DNA of 64,000 nt. Origin: Rhabdophis nuchalis (Eukaryota; Chordata; Lepidosauria; Squamata; Natricidae). How positions within the stretch are numbered: position 1 is the stretch's first letter; the number at the start of each line of letters is the position of its first letter. Under the pieces are notes generated by a model. That model worked only from the letters and a program-made list of their open reading frames with translations, ran no database searches and was not told the DNA's origin. Of this stretch, positions 23,936-36,012 are shown piece after piece. The position numbers were made by a program, and so were the translations under genes. The stretch lies in the NCBI GenBank assembly GCA_039707465.1, contig CM077644.1, forward strand, positions 79,568,875 through 79,632,874. The letters are read 5' to 3'.

Positions 23936-23972
23936 GCCTGAAGATGGCGAGTGAGACCTCGCTGAACCGTTG
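23936..23972 (+). ncRNA. Candidate hammerhead-like ribozyme motif in the Penelope 3' region
   Basis: CTGAAGA (23938-23944) fits the CUGANGA core. It is followed by a short stem GCGAG (23947-23951) with CTCGC (23958-23962) and then TGAACCG, where GAAA would be expected. Hammerhead motifs are known in Penelope-like elements, so the place fits. The second core box is mutated in this copy and I could not assign the third stem with confidence, so activity is unlikely. Confidence 0.25.
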
Positions 23973-24049
23973 CAAAAATAATCTCAATCTTACACGGGAA
24001 AAGACCCGAATACAACAAGACCAGCATACCTACACCCATGAAAATCTTC

Positions 24050-24056
<7 letters not shown>

Positions 24057-24081
<25 letters not shown>

Positions 24082-24112
24082 CTGTGTGTGTGTCTCTGTG
24101 TGTGTGAGTGAG
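24057..24112. repeat. (CA)n then (TG)n microsatellite
   Basis: About 12 CA units, then TG-rich sequence, so the region is itself an inverted repeat. The CA part continues the Penelope tail. Confidence 0.85.
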
Positions 24113-26546
24113 TGATATATGGTGGTTTCCATATATGTAATAAGGAAACCACATAAAGGATATAGGATTTTACTTTTCTTTATAAGATGTTTATTGGATA
24201 TTACTTCTGAATGTCCTTGGTGCAGTAACATTTCTGCAGGTGCATTTCTGATTTTGCACACACCTGCAATTAATTGCACAGACCAAGCAAAAAAATAAAC
24301 AACCACAATACTATAATTGGAAGTTCCATCAAAATAATCTATCAGTTCTTTTCCAAAGCCATCATTTCAGCTGTGTTCTTTGTGCTGGCTACAAACATAT
24401 GTTTCACCTGATACTTCTTCTTTAGCAGTAGTTGACTGCAATGCAAATGCTTTATGGCATTGCATGGAACATAGAACAACCCAATAGGATGATCACATTT
24501 TTGCATTAACATGCTGTAAGAGGACTTACAGAAGAAACATTCTTTCTTGTTCTCCATTCAGTTTTCTACCTTTTATCCAATAATTGAATTGAATCAACTC
24601 ATAGACAGTCTATCATTTGAGTGTTCTGAAGATGTATTACACTAATATATCTTCAGAATGACACTGCTATGATGATACATTAGAGTAATATATCTTCAGA
24701 GCTTTTGTACTGTCCAGAAATAATAGGGATTGTAGTGGCTAAAATTCAGTTATGGTGCACACACTCTCTTGAACAGAACTGGAATCTGATAATGGAAGAG
24801 ACATATTCCTACAAGATGAAAAAGCAAAGCTAATGCTTAATTACATATTAAATCTATTACCAAATTTATTGCCACCAAGCTTGACTACAGAATCTGGAAA
24901 ACCATTAGATAGAAACAGATATATATCCAGTGTCTTGTTTGCTAGTGGTCAATCAGATTTAGGCAATCTGAATTGTAATAATATTAAAACATTTGGTATA
25001 TTACAAAAAATTATATATTGAATTACTCTGACAGATTAAAGTTATTCTATCCCTTTTTATTTTTACAGAAGTGTCTCTAATCACTACATGATGCAGAAAA
25101 TTTATTATATTTTAATTTTAGCTATTTATAATTATAATTCTCTTCCTAGAAAAAAAACATGTTTGTTTTTATACTTGATTTTTGAACTTTGAACCCAGTA
25201 TCTGAAATGCTTTTGTATATTCTTTTATGATTTCTCAAACTTGGCCTTCAGAAAATATCTTATCAGGAATCAGACAAAGACTTTTTATTAGTAACAAGTC
25301 TATTTACACATTACAAAGAGGAGAAAGAGATTCAGATAAGAAAGAAAAAATGTTATAAAGAAATAAATATACCCCAGAAAAACACAAAACATTGTTTTTC
25401 CTTAGAATTGAAGTAGAGGAGTCAGTTAATTTAAATAATTTACTTCCAGGGAAACAACAGTTTTTTGGTTCCTTTTAAACACTCTTCCTATGACTTTTCA
25501 TCAAAGCCATTGGAAATTTCATAAAGCTGTTGCTGGAAAAAGCTATTTTCTCTCCATGTTACCGTTATTTAGGAAGGAATACGAGAAAAGACAGTTAATT
25601 GCTTGTCCTTGCCATGGTGAGCTGTCTTGTTTCCTCTCATGACAATTATCATGATTTTATTTATTATATTTATTTTATTCATTATACGGCTAAAAGATTA
25701 GTTTCTTAAAAACTGGAATATAAACCATATAACTAAGTAAAGCATCTTCTCCACTTCATTTAATGTTTGCTCCGTGAAGTAGCAAGAAGCCCTCAACCTG
25801 CCTGTCCTTGGGGTCCTTCAGATGTTTAGACATTGATTTCCTGAAATCCTCAAAAATGAGGTTATTGATGAGACCTGTATTGAATTGTATACTTCTGAAG
25901 GGCAACCGGGTTGGGATTCCAATCTAGATATGCACCATTTTTGAGCTTTGATTTATAAGTTGATGGTATTTGCAGCTTCTTGCTGTGCCAAGTGTTATAA
26001 TTCCTAGATTTCCCTTTGTTAATTTGTCTTCATTAACATATCTGGAAACTTGCTAGAATCCTTACTTCCATTTTTAGCAGTTAATCTTATTATTTACATT
26101 TCACCTATTTTCTGTGTAGTACAAACATAAAATGAAGAATCTCTTCTCTTGCCCATGTGCCAGATTACAAAACACCTCAATTTTTGCCGTGGGAGCATAC
26201 TGTATCTGCCTGGAAAGAGGAGCCTTGATTTCTGCAATAGCCCATCCTCCAACTTGCAATTGAATTAGTGATGATTGTGATTTACTGTCAAATAAATTTT
26301 TCAATTTTCATCACAGAAATTAGGAAAACAGTAAGCAAGCTCAAATATTTTTTTCACATAGGAAGTTCTTTTGTCACTTTCAACTGTGCAACCAGCCTTG
26401 AGATTCTCATTTTCATTCAGAGCAATGTCAGGCCCACAGTTCTAGCCCTTGAGAGCCTGAACTTATTTATTTGCAATATCATCAGCAGTTTCCGGTTCAT
26501 ATTTTTGCCTGTTATTTTAAAATATAAGCCACATGGTTTATAGACT
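24113..26546. other. Intron sequence, repeat-poor
   Basis: No transposon recognised across 2.4 kb. Two near-copies of TAATATATCTTCAGA occur near 24642 and 24690. The short frames, including that at 24342-24557, have no domain. Conservation is possible but not shown. Confidence 0.4.
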
Positions 26547-26554
26547 ATATAGGG

Positions 26555-26918
26555 CAGTGATGGCTAACCTTTTTGTTGTTGGGTGCCAAATATGTGAGTG
26601 TGAGTGCACGATAGCGCACATGCGTGCTGGCACCCATAATGCAAAGCCTCCCCCGGCCCCCCAGAGACCCTCCGGAAGCAGGAAATGGATCATTTCCGAA
26701 CTTCTGGTAGGCCCATTGGGCCCATTTTTTGCCCTCCCCAGCATCCGGAGGCTTTCCTGAAACTTGGGGAGGGCAAAAATAGCCTCCCTCGTTCCTCCAG
26801 AATGCCGAAAATCAGCTGGCCGGCATATGCATGCGTGCTGGAGCTGACAGCTCATGTGCTGGCAGATATGGCTCTGCGTGCCACCTGTGGCATGCATGCC
26901 ATAGGTTCGCCATCATGG
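26555..26918. mobile_element. hAT-like element (CAGTGATGGC type)
   Basis: Left end CAGTGATGGCTAACC, right end GGTTCGCCATCATGG. ATATAGGG is duplicated exactly at 26547-26554 and 26919-26926. It is 364 bp and non-coding, of the same family as the copies at 12130, 12503 and 56868. Confidence 0.8.
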
Positions 26919-27062
26919 ATATAGGGTTTACAAGTAAACCTATATGCATCTTCTCTTCTCTTTCCCTCCCCTATCCATTTCAACTATCAAGGTTCATTTA
27001 TCTGGTGTTTATCTTATGTCACACATGCTTCTATCTGACAACAATGTCCTTCAGTTATATAT

Positions 27063-29105
27063 AATAATAATAATAATAATTTAATTTGTAGACCGCTCCC
27101 TCTCCCCATAGGGACTCGGAGCGGTGCACAGGAAGAATAAAAACAACAAGTATACAAACATATTTAAAAACAGATTAAACCTTATTCCTGTGCTAAAAAT
27201 TCCCCATTAAAACTAAAACTAAACTAAACTAAAATTCCCAATAAATTAAGTATAATAAAACCCCATAAAAAGAGAGACTACCCTAGGCCGGCCAGGCAGA
27301 AAAGATGTGTTTTTAATTTTAGACGGAAGGAGCGGAGGTCCGTGGTCGTCCTAATGTCGGGGGGAAGGTCGTTCCAGAGGGCCGGGCCCGCCACAGAGAG
27401 AGCCCTTCCCCTGGGCGCCGCCCGCTGACAAAGTCTAGTGGACGGCACCCGGAGAAGTCCCTCTCTGTGGGAGCGAATCGGCCGTGAGGATGTATGAGGC
27501 AGGATCCGATCCCGCAGATAGCTAGGTCCCGAGCCATGGAGCACTTTAAAGATGATGACAAACACCTTGAAGCGCACCCGGAAGACGACAGGCAGCCAGG
27601 GCAGCTCGCGCAAGAGCGGTGTTATGTGGGTAAACCTTGAGGTTCCCATAATTGCTCGCGCGGCTGCATTCTGGACCAGCTGAAGTCTCCAGGTGCACCT
27701 CAAGGGGAGCCCCATGTAGAGAGAGTTACAATAGTCCAGTCGGGATGTCACGAGCGCATGAGTGACTGTGCGAAGGGTGTCCCGATCCAATAGGGGGCGC
27801 AATTGGCGAACCAGGCGAACCTGGTAAAACACCCTCCTGGCCACGGCTGTCACTTGATCTTCCATGGACAGCCGGGCATCCAGGAGGACACCCAAATTGG
27901 GCGCCCCATCCACAGGGGCAAGATGTTCGCCCCCTATGGCCAGCGATGGAGTCAGCTGGTTGAATCGGGCAGCCGGAAACCACAGCCACTCGGTCTTGGT
28001 CGGGTTGAGCCTGAGTCCGTTACTTCCCATCCAGATCCGCACGGCTTCCAGGCACTGGCACATCACCGCTACGGCATCGTTGGGGTGGTTTGGGGTAGAT
28101 ATATACAGCTGAGTATCATCAGCGTAGAGATGGTACTCTACCCCAAAACCACGGATGATCTCACCCAGTGGCTTCATATATGTGTTGAACAGGAGAGGCG
28201 AGAGGACCGACCCCTGAGGCACCCCACATGTGAGGGGTCTCGAGGTCGACCTCTGCTCTCCTGTCAACACAAATTGCGATCGGCCAGAGAGGTAGGAGAA
28301 CCACCGTAAAACGGTGCCTCCCACCCCCAACCCCCCCAGCCGATGCAATAGGATACCATGGTCGATGGTATCGAAAGCCGCCGAGAGGTCTAATAGGACC
28401 AGGATGGAGGAGCAACCCCCATCTCTGGCCCTCCAGAGATCATCAACCAACGCGACCAATGCCGTCTCGGTGCTATGCCCGGGCCGAAATCCGGACTGGC
28501 GCGGGTCTAGATAATCAACTTCCTCCAGGTGACGGGGAAACTGTTGTGCCACCACACTCTCAACAACCTTCGCCAAAAAGGGAAGGTTGGAGACTGGACG
28601 ATAGTTGGTTAATAGAGCTGGATCCAAAGAGGGCTTCTTAAGGAGGGGCCTCACCATAGCCTCTTTTAGGGAAGCAGGCAAGGAACCCTCACTTAAGGAT
28701 GCGTTGACAACCTCTTGGAGCCAGCCTCGTGTCACCTCCCAGGATGCCAGTACAAGCCAGGAGGGACACGGGTCCAATAAACATGTGGTGGCTCGCAGTC
28801 GCCCACGTAACCTGTCCATATCTTCGGAAGTAACGGAGTCAAACTCCTCCCAAACAAGATCTGTCTCGTGGTATCCCACTGGGCCATCAATGGGGGCTAG
28901 CTCGTTCTGTATCTGAGCGATTTTCTCCTGCAGAAAAATCACAAATTCCTCTGCTCTACCCTGTAACGGGGCTTCCCGCACCCTCTGTTGAAGGAGGGAG
29001 CGGGTCACCCTAAACAGGGCAGCAGGGTGGTTGTCTGCGGATGCTATGAGAGTAGCACAATGATGACATTTGGCGCCACAATGTAAGTCCGTAAATGGGC
29101 TCTTA
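27063..29105 (-). mobile_element. L2-clade LINE, 5'-truncated, long open reverse transcriptase frame
   Basis: The minus-strand frame (27278-29161, 627 codons including about 19 upstream codons that are host DNA) covers the whole reverse transcriptase and the C-terminal region. Visible motifs, in order: LLDLSAAFDTIDHGILL (RT A), CGVPQGSVLSPLLFN (RT B), YHLYADDTQLYIS (catalytic Asp pair) and RLDYCNSLYMGLP near the C-terminus, ending HLFCLAGLG. The endonuclease is missing (5' truncation near 29105). Relative to the copy at 40551 it has one residue deleted in RWFSSYLSG, and a short deletion near 29073. The 3' UTR ends in the CCGCTCC/GGAGCGG hairpin and (AAT)n. An open frame of this length means a fairly recent insertion, but without endonuclease it cannot act alone. 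Confidence 0.85.
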
Positions 29106-30112
29106 CAGATAGCTACATATAGCTGTTTCTGTTTAATAGGCAGAAAAGGACATATAACCAAAAAAAATGGATAAGATGAAGTGAATGGATGGAGATGATG
29201 TCAAAATCTACCACTGCCAGGGATAATATTGTATAGGGCAATGCAAGAGGTGGGAAATATTTCATTTTTTTTCTGTTGCTGTCAATGTGATAAACTACTT
29301 TGATTATGATTCACTACAATTATAAAACATGGTTTGCAACCACAATAAATGGACACATACACTATGATCTGATACAAACCAGAAAATAATACATAGGTTT
29401 AATGAAATATTATGATTTTAATAACATAGTTAAATCAAAGTCAAAATTTAATGAGAATTGATCATTTATAAGCACCTGGAGATTAAAGGAAGGGAAAGTT
29501 AAACCATATTTATATAAGCAAGCATGTAGATGTTTTATTATTTGCTAAAACAAATGAGAAGCAACACTTGAAAAAAGAAATCTGACCAATGGGCTTCCAA
29601 TAAAAACATGCATCACATAGAAAGTAAGACAGAACCTTTCACAGGATATGTTAATGTACAAATAGTTTTGTTATGGAACATGCCACATCCTGCATAATTT
29701 TTGTTTATGTGAAAAGAAGGAGAAATATGAAATTGCTCAGAGGGAATGTTTGAATTTTGCTTTTTTGAACATGGAGGTCCAATGAAATTGGAGTCATGTG
29801 TATTTATTTTCAAGTAAATAAAAACACTCCAGGGAGCTACATGATCTGTAATCAGTGTAATGCACAGCTTAACTAGGGATGTGTAATTTAAAAGTCAAGC
29901 AAAGCATGCAAATGACACTTCTTGCATGTTTACCACTGTGTCCAATCACATTTGGCACATCTATTCTATAAAGACTTCTATCTGGGCCACTCCTATTATT
30001 GTAGATAGAAAGTGTAATACACATTGGCCATGCCTTCTGCTTGACCATATATTTGAAATTAGTGATAAGGATCAGAACAAGCGCATGAGCTTCCTTTCAA
30101 AGAGAAATGCTT
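29106..30112. other. Intron sequence, nothing recognised
   Basis: AT-rich intron between the L2 copy and an L2 tail fragment. No gene or repeat identified. Confidence 0.4.
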
Positions 30113-30170
30113 TTTTTTAATTTATTTAAATTTATATCCCGCCCTTCTCCACGAAGGACCCAGGGCGGCG
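30113..30170 (-). mobile_element. L2 LINE 3' tail fragment
   Basis: TTTATATCCCGCCCTTCTCC and GAAGGACCCAGGGCGGCG: the minus-strand 3' hairpin of the GGGTCC-type L2 subfamily, as at 3078, 4679 and 53590. Confidence 0.6.
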
Positions 30171-30234
30171 TCATTTAATCATTTACTCACACAGTATATT
30201 TGCCCTTCTTTTTAATGCTCATCCTTTGACTAGT

Positions 30235-30668
30235 TGTCATAATCTCACAGAAACACTGAGCATGCACAGATTAGACTGCAGGAGGGTTATCTATCACAAA
30301 GTTCCAAATCATAACATAAAATGTCAGAATATTCCTGACTGGCAGAGACATGGTAACATGGTCAGCCAATGAATAGGCATGGTAACAGGTCAGGCTGAAA
30401 CAGTATTTGCTGGAGGCAGCTAGGTGCCTGTGAGTGGTTTAGGTTTAGCTTAACTGCCCTGTATAGAGGATGCTCTCTTTGTCTGTATTAAGCTGTGCTG
30501 GAAATGAAACTAGTCTGGAACTGCTGCTCTGATCTGAAACTGAAGAACCATTCTTGGTATTGTACATTTATTCATGTGTTATTAAGTTTATAAAGAAGTT
30601 AATGAATCCTGCTGAATCAGTTATTTGTGTGTGCTTTCTGGATTTGATTTTTGCAACAAACTCTGACA
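30235..30668 (+). mobile_element. Candidate solo LTR
   Basis: 434 bp with inverted ends TGTCA and TGACA. It contains GTATAGAGG near 30461, and an ATTAAGTTTATAAAGAAG stretch near 30581 in the place of a polyadenylation region. The flanks (CTAGT and GTAAC) are not a clean duplication, so the ends or the class may be wrong. Confidence 0.35.
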
Positions 30669-30689
30669 GTAACAGCCGGACATGCCTCA

Positions 30690-30895
30690 TTGATTAGTCT
30701 TTTTTTTATATGTAATTTTTACTGAAATTTTAACAATAAAGTAAAAGAGATTAAAAAAGAGAAAAGAAGAAAATGGAAAAAATACCAAAAAAAAAGAAAA
30801 AGATATAAAGAAAGATATAAAGTGATTTCCAATCTTGACATCAGTTATAAGCACAATGTATAATTTTTAAACATATTTTTTTGCAGATTTCAGCA
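30690..30895 (-). mobile_element. Possible L1-type 3' UTR remnant
   Basis: TTTTTTTTATATGTAATTTTTACTG at its left side resembles the reversed poly(A) and 3' end of the L1-derived element at 47309, followed by A-rich sequence. There is no coding part. This could equally be simple A/T-rich sequence. Confidence 0.2.
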
Positions 30896-31277
30896 CCACG
30901 GTATATTTTGTATGAAAATGCCAGGTTGATCTATGACTATAAAATAATAGAAATTTAGGTTGACCTGGCTTGTTTAGGATGAACTGTACTATGCTTCTTC
31001 ATTAACATATTATAGTGATTGTATTCCAGAAATAAAACAACAGTTGCATGATGAATAGATCATGAAAGGATAGACAAATGGGAAAAAGAAGGATCTTTTA
31101 TTTCCCCCCATAATAGTTTTAGTTGCCCTTATATTGCTAAGGAATTTGTATATATATCGTGCAACTTTCAACCCATTATCCAGAATGTTATGCAGATGTA
31201 ACGGTCAAACAAATCTCTGAATTAATTATAATATCATTATTTCAAAGGGAATGCATAGTTTGAAATATAAAATATAA

Positions 31278-31520
31278 GAGCCACTGTGGCGCAGTGGTTA
31301 TAGTGCAGTACTGTAGGCTACTTCTGCTGACTGCCAACTGCCTGTAATTTGGCAGTTCAAATCTCACCAGGCTCAAGGTTGACTTAGCGTTCCATCCTTC
31401 CAAGGTGAGTAAAATGAGGACCCAGATTGTTTGGGGTAATATGCTGACTATGTAAATAGCTTAGAGAGGGCTGTAAAAGCACTGTAAAGTGGTATATAAG
31501 TCTAATTGCTGTTGCTATTG
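31278..31520 (+). mobile_element. Sauria-type tRNA-derived SINE
   Basis: A tRNA-like head (TGGCGCAGTGGTTATAGTGC as A box near 31287, GGCAGTTCAAATCTCACC as B box near 31351) is followed by the body GGCTCAAGGTTGACTTAGCG, CCATCCTTCCAAGGTGAGTA and GAGGGCTGTAAAAGCACTGT, then GTGGTATATAAGTCTAATTG. Head and body wording match Sauria SINEs known from squamate genomes, which are thought to use Bov-B LINE machinery. The full length is present and little diverged. Confidence 0.75.
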
Positions 31521-33325
31521 AAAGACTCCAAGTTTCTGAAGTGGCTCCAATGAAAAGCATGCAGAAAATCTGTGCCACAATTAGATCAATAAACTTTATC
31601 ATTGATATACTAAAAATTCCTGGCTGTCGTCCATTCATTATCATATGGTATTTTTGATTCCCATGGAGTGTGTCTTTACAACAATATTTTCTGATATCTG
31701 AAATTTATCAATGAATATTCCATGCCTCAATAGACAGATGCTGTCAAAGATACCAAAGATTATGCTTCTCACTTACAAGCTTATTCTGATGAATTATGGC
31801 TTATTCATTGAATTGTTTTATATTACTAGAGTATAGGAATGAAGATTTTTTTTTAAAGTGAGCAGCATTTACTAAAATGCAAAGTGAACGAGAAAGCTTT
31901 TGAATTATATCCTTTAATTAGTACAATGTATTTATTAAAACTTTCCTTAAAAAATAAAAATTATAAAAATTGCATATTATAAAAGTAAATTCAGCTTTAA
32001 AATTTCTGACTAATGAAGAAATCAGAATGAAGACAAAAAGAGCTTATTTGAATACATGTCAGATTAAATGATTCATTCACTTTGACAATAGAGTAGAATA
32101 TACTAGAATAGCCTGGTGGTTAAGCAAGTATCTGGATTTATTTATAAATTAACATTGCTTCAGAGCAACAACTTGGCATGTCCTCAGCATGTGTCCATGT
32201 AATCCTTTTAACCATTTGTGCCAAATCAAAATACTACAATATCTAGCCCTCAACTTGATTAATATTTCAACACAATGTTGTAGAGGATAGCTAGTAGGTA
32301 CATAAAGATAAGAACCAAACAATGGCTGATTCTCCATACCACATCACGAAATTATAAACCATCATACAAAAGAATCTGTGAAATGATGTGATAAACCAAT
32401 TCTAAAATAAAGTGTAATGTAATACTTCTTGGAAACTTCAAAAAGATTGGATTGTGTTGCCACAATCTGAATTTCTATCTACATGCTCACATGTAGATCT
32501 AAAACGATAAAAACGCCGCTCATACTAGTATTAAAAATCATAATTATGCCTCAGACAACCCATTTCTTAAACATTCCAGTTTCATTCTTCAGCTATTGAT
32601 GTTGCACTTTGTACTTAAATGTCAGAACAAAATAACTAATACCTGCAATTTATTCAAATGACATTTCAAGAATATAAGATTTCCAGATTACAAGCTTCAG
32701 CTCCATGTTCCTTCTAGTGTTACACTAAATGTGTAGATTTGGTGGATTTACATAATAGCTTTGGATAATGAATATTTATAATACAGAATTTACATAATGA
32801 CTGCAAGTTAACAAGTATCATTAAAGCTGCATGCTCTAATTTATGTACTAAGTTAAAATAACTTTATAGTTTATTTTCATTCGTATTAGACTATCAGGTT
32901 TTTTCTTTTAAAAAAGTGCTATCAACCTCTGCCAACTAACAAGATTTAAAAAAAAACCTGAGGCTATGTACATAATTTCTACTCAAAATTATTTCATCCC
33001 TCACTAATAAATCTGAAAACAGTTCTTAATCCTGCTATATATACAGTATATTGCCTTAGTATAATTTGATCAGTAAATGTCCAACAAATATCTGGAACAC
33101 ATAAGAACTGCAGAAACTGTCATCTACTGGGTTATTTTTATCATGAATGAATTGTGCATACATTAATCTACTACTGTGACTGCTTGTAAACATTGTCATT
33201 CTTGCAAGCTTATTATGGTTAGTTCTTCAAAAAGTTTCAGCAAGCAGGTGAAAATCTGTTTGACGTTTCACAGAACGTTAGACATTATATACAGAGAAAC
33301 ATGAACAATTGAGGTAAATGAAATG
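31521..33325. other. Intron sequence, nothing recognised
   Basis: AT-rich intron with short poly(A) and poly(T) runs. No domain, repeat family or RNA gene identified. Confidence 0.4.
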
Positions 33326-34845
33326 TTGAAAAAAAGATGCCTGTTATACTGAGTTTTATAGAAGGCAAAACATACAATTTATGTTATGAAGTTTGTGACC
33401 ACAAAAAATCTTTCAGGGTGGTGCTAAAACTACTATTGACTGCAGAAAATGTAAGTTTCCAATCATGAAATTGGAAAGAGAAAATTACATATGCAGCTGT
33501 ACTTAGTAAACATTGAGCATTGAATATACATATTCAATATCTGAACATTGACCATTGAATATAACAAAGGATCACAAATCTCATAAAACATTAAATGACG
33601 CACTGAGAGATCAGCTATTTCGTGAAATGAAAGCAACATCAACGAAATCTTTTAACAGAGGCAAAAAACGAATCTGAAAAGCCTGCTCTCCATGGGTGCT
33701 GTTGCTAAAGCTAGCATACAGCTGTAATCTGGAGTGGAAGCAAATGTGAATAAGCTTGCCATAGCACAAAAAGTTACAAGTCAAAATGAACTGTGCTATT
33801 TTGTTCTCACACCAAATTTATATGATTTTGTAAATTTAATGTAGATTTTAAAAAGATGCCTGCAGAAAATAGACTTTTTGGAACATATTCAGGGAGCCTC
33901 TCTAAAAATCATTTGCTCTAGATAAGCAACCAGTCACTATTTTAAATAACTGCAACAAAACTGCATATTATATTGACATTCGATAGGGAAACAAGGATAT
34001 TTCACCTGGAAATCTACAGCATAAATGTAAGAGGAAACCAATATGGCTTATACTAGGAATAAATGGCAAAACCATGTCAATACAACTGGACACTGGTTTC
34101 ACCATATTAATTACAATAACACATCTATATGAGCAGCATTTTAAAGATGCTAAACTAAAGCCAGCAAAAATACAATATATTTCTAGTAGAGAAAAGTTAA
34201 TCTGAGTTAGAATAAAACCTGAATTGTAAACACAATAACCATTAAAGTGGGTCAGACTTATATATTGTTAAAACAGGTGGACCAAACTTCAGAACTGTGG
34301 TTAGCTGTGGCAGCTGCCGCTGGACTGCAATTTCATTGAAATGTTTGATTGATATGTCCCGTCCCCCCCTTGACTCGTCCCATTACAGGTGATAAGGTTC
34401 AATGAGAAACAAAAGACCCAGCAAACTGGAATGGTTGGAATATACAGAAAAAAAATATCACGCTTTGTGGATTTTAATCAGTACCCAAATTTATATTTAC
34501 ATTTTACAGTTATTGTATTATTTGGGAACTGAGAATCACCATACTGTCTAAACTGCAAGCTCATACAGAGCTATGTGATAGATACCTAGGAGTAATAAAA
34601 ATTGAAAGTATTTAGCTTATAGTTTTGCTTAATGACTGTGAATAGATCAACAAATTAGTTTGAAATGAGTTGCTCTGAGTGTTGCCAATATATTCAGATG
34701 ACAAAACAGCATTTCGTTGTCCATGGCAATGGCCTGCCTTGCCACAATTCATAGAGATTTTGTAGGACCATTTATGATACAATCTTTGAAGTGCAGAATG
34801 CAGATTCTGAATTTTCTGAAACTCTTCTGCTTCCAATTATTCTAC
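33326..34845 (+). pseudogene. Decayed Ty3/gypsy retrotransposon (gag, protease, integrase scraps)
   Basis: Plus-strand fragments follow gypsy order. Near 33590 a stretch reads LNDALRDQLFREMK, like the conserved LRDQL block of gypsy gag. Near 34080 a stretch reads MSIQLDTGF, where DTG is the aspartic protease motif. Near 34741 a stretch reads IHRDFVGPFM, the first catalytic Asp region of a retroviral-type integrase, preceded in another frame by PWQWP. Stops and frameshifts are frequent. Reverse transcriptase and RNase H between 34330 and 34615 are gone, and the rest is cut off by the L2 insertion at 34851. No LTR is recognisable nearby. Confidence 0.6.
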
Positions 34846-34850
34846 AATAA

Positions 34851-35560
34851 TTGGATCGGGACGCCCTTCGCACAGTCACTCATGCTCTCGTGACATCCCG
34901 ACTAGACTATTGTAACTCTCTCTACATGGGGCTTCCCTTGAGGTGCACCCGGAGACTTCAGATGGTTCAGAACGCAGCCGCGCGGGCAATTCTGGGAACC
35001 TCCAGGTTTACCCACATAACACCGCTCTTGCGCGAGCTGCACTGGCTGCCTGTCGTCTTCCGGGTGCGCTTCAAGGTATTAGTCATCATTTTTAAAGCGC
35101 TCCATGGCTCGGGACCTAGCTATCTGCGGGATCGGATCCTGCCTCATACATCCTCACGGCCGATTCGCTCCCACAGAGAGGGACTTCTCCGGGTGCCGTC
35201 CACTAGACTTTGTCAGCGGGCGACGCCCAGGGGAAGGGCTCTCTCTGTGGCGGGCCCAGCCCTCTGGAACGACCTTCCCCCTGACATTAGAACGACCACG
35301 GACTTCCGCTCCTTCTGTCTAAAACTAAAAACACATCTTTTCTGCTTGGCTGGCCTAGGGTAGTCTCTCTCTATGGGGTTTTAGTTGTTTTAACTGGGAA
35401 TTTTAGTATGTTAATGGGGTATTTTAGCACAGGTATATGTTTAATTTGTTTTTAATGTGTCTGTATATTTATGGTTTTAGTTTTCCCTGTGCACCGCTCC
35501 GAGTCCCTGTGGGGAGAGGAGCGGTCAACAAATTAAATTATTGATTGATATTGATTATTG
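34851..35560 (+). mobile_element. L2-clade LINE, 3' third
   Basis: The open frame 34851-35363 covers the C-terminal 170 residues of the L2 polyprotein, from DRDALRTVTHALVTSRL to HLFCLAGLG, without any stop. The 3' UTR ends with CCGCTCCGAGTCC and GGGGAGAGGAGCGG (the hairpin), then a short ATTG-rich tail. It is 5'-truncated after the RT domain, so it is inactive. Its protein is nearly identical to the copies at 27063 and 40551. Confidence 0.8.
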
Positions 35561-35804
35561 ACAATAGTCACCCATACCACAGACATATTAAGAGAATATA
35601 TTTTGGACCATAGTTTGCAACAGTATCACCTAGTTCTAATTCAGCTGATTTGGTGAAAAAGTTAAAGTTTCAAATTCACTTTGAGAGCGAGGAGAAACTG
35701 AACCAAAAGCTTGCACCTTTTCTTTTGCATACAATGCAGTGCACAAAACAAATCAAAGCTATGTTGTTCTTAGGTTGTAACTTATGTTCCTGTATGGATT
35801 TAAT

Positions 35805-36012
35805 ACAATGCAATACAATAGCAGAGTTGGAAAGGACCTTGGAGGTCTTCTAGTCCAACCCCCTACCTAGGCAGGAAACCCTATACCATTTCAGACAAAT
35901 GGCTTTTCCAACATCTTCTTAAAGACTTCCAGTGTTAGGGCATTCACAACTTCTGGAGGCAAGCTGTTCCACTGATTAATGGTTCCAACTAATTTTCTCA
36001 AGCCTAACTTCA
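35805..36012 (-). mobile_element. CR1 LINE 3' end, decayed
   Basis: Begins with the reversed CR1 terminal repeat (CAATACAATA), then AGGACCTTGGAGGTCTTCTA and CCAACCCCCTACC, then the C-terminal codons of the CR1 protein (the region of the EVVNAPTLE motif of the copy at 52205). Mutations break the frame. Confidence 0.7.

Larger units (their letters stand above)
22190..24056 (+). mobile_element. Penelope-like element, 3' part, split by a TA element
   Basis: The plus-strand frame before the break reads LPYIKGTTDKISKIL (about 22306-22350) and then GVYEIPCKICPATYIGQT (about 22447-22500). It resumes after the insertion with an NRRINVCIAEHK-type block and KAIGHEIDFKGTKL. The Cys-x2-Cys and YIGQT motifs are those of the GIY-YIG endonuclease that follows the reverse transcriptase in Penelope-like elements. 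The RT itself is absent (5' truncation). A 1 bp deletion near 23616 shifts the frame just before MEAIEIEKHPHNMNK. The 3' UTR (23700-24056) ends GAAAATCTTCGAAAACACAC and runs into (CA)n. The 961 bp element at 22501-23461 is younger. The element is not able to move. Confidence 0.7.

Noticed and set aside
27319..28916. Several frames of 66-168 codons overlapping the L2 copy on both strands
   Set aside because: Shadow frames of the long L2 polyprotein; the same shadows recur at 40808-42785 and 35104-35322.
31278..31520. A true tRNA gene
   Set aside because: A and B boxes are present, but there is no acceptor-stem pairing or anticodon arm, and the body is a known SINE type.
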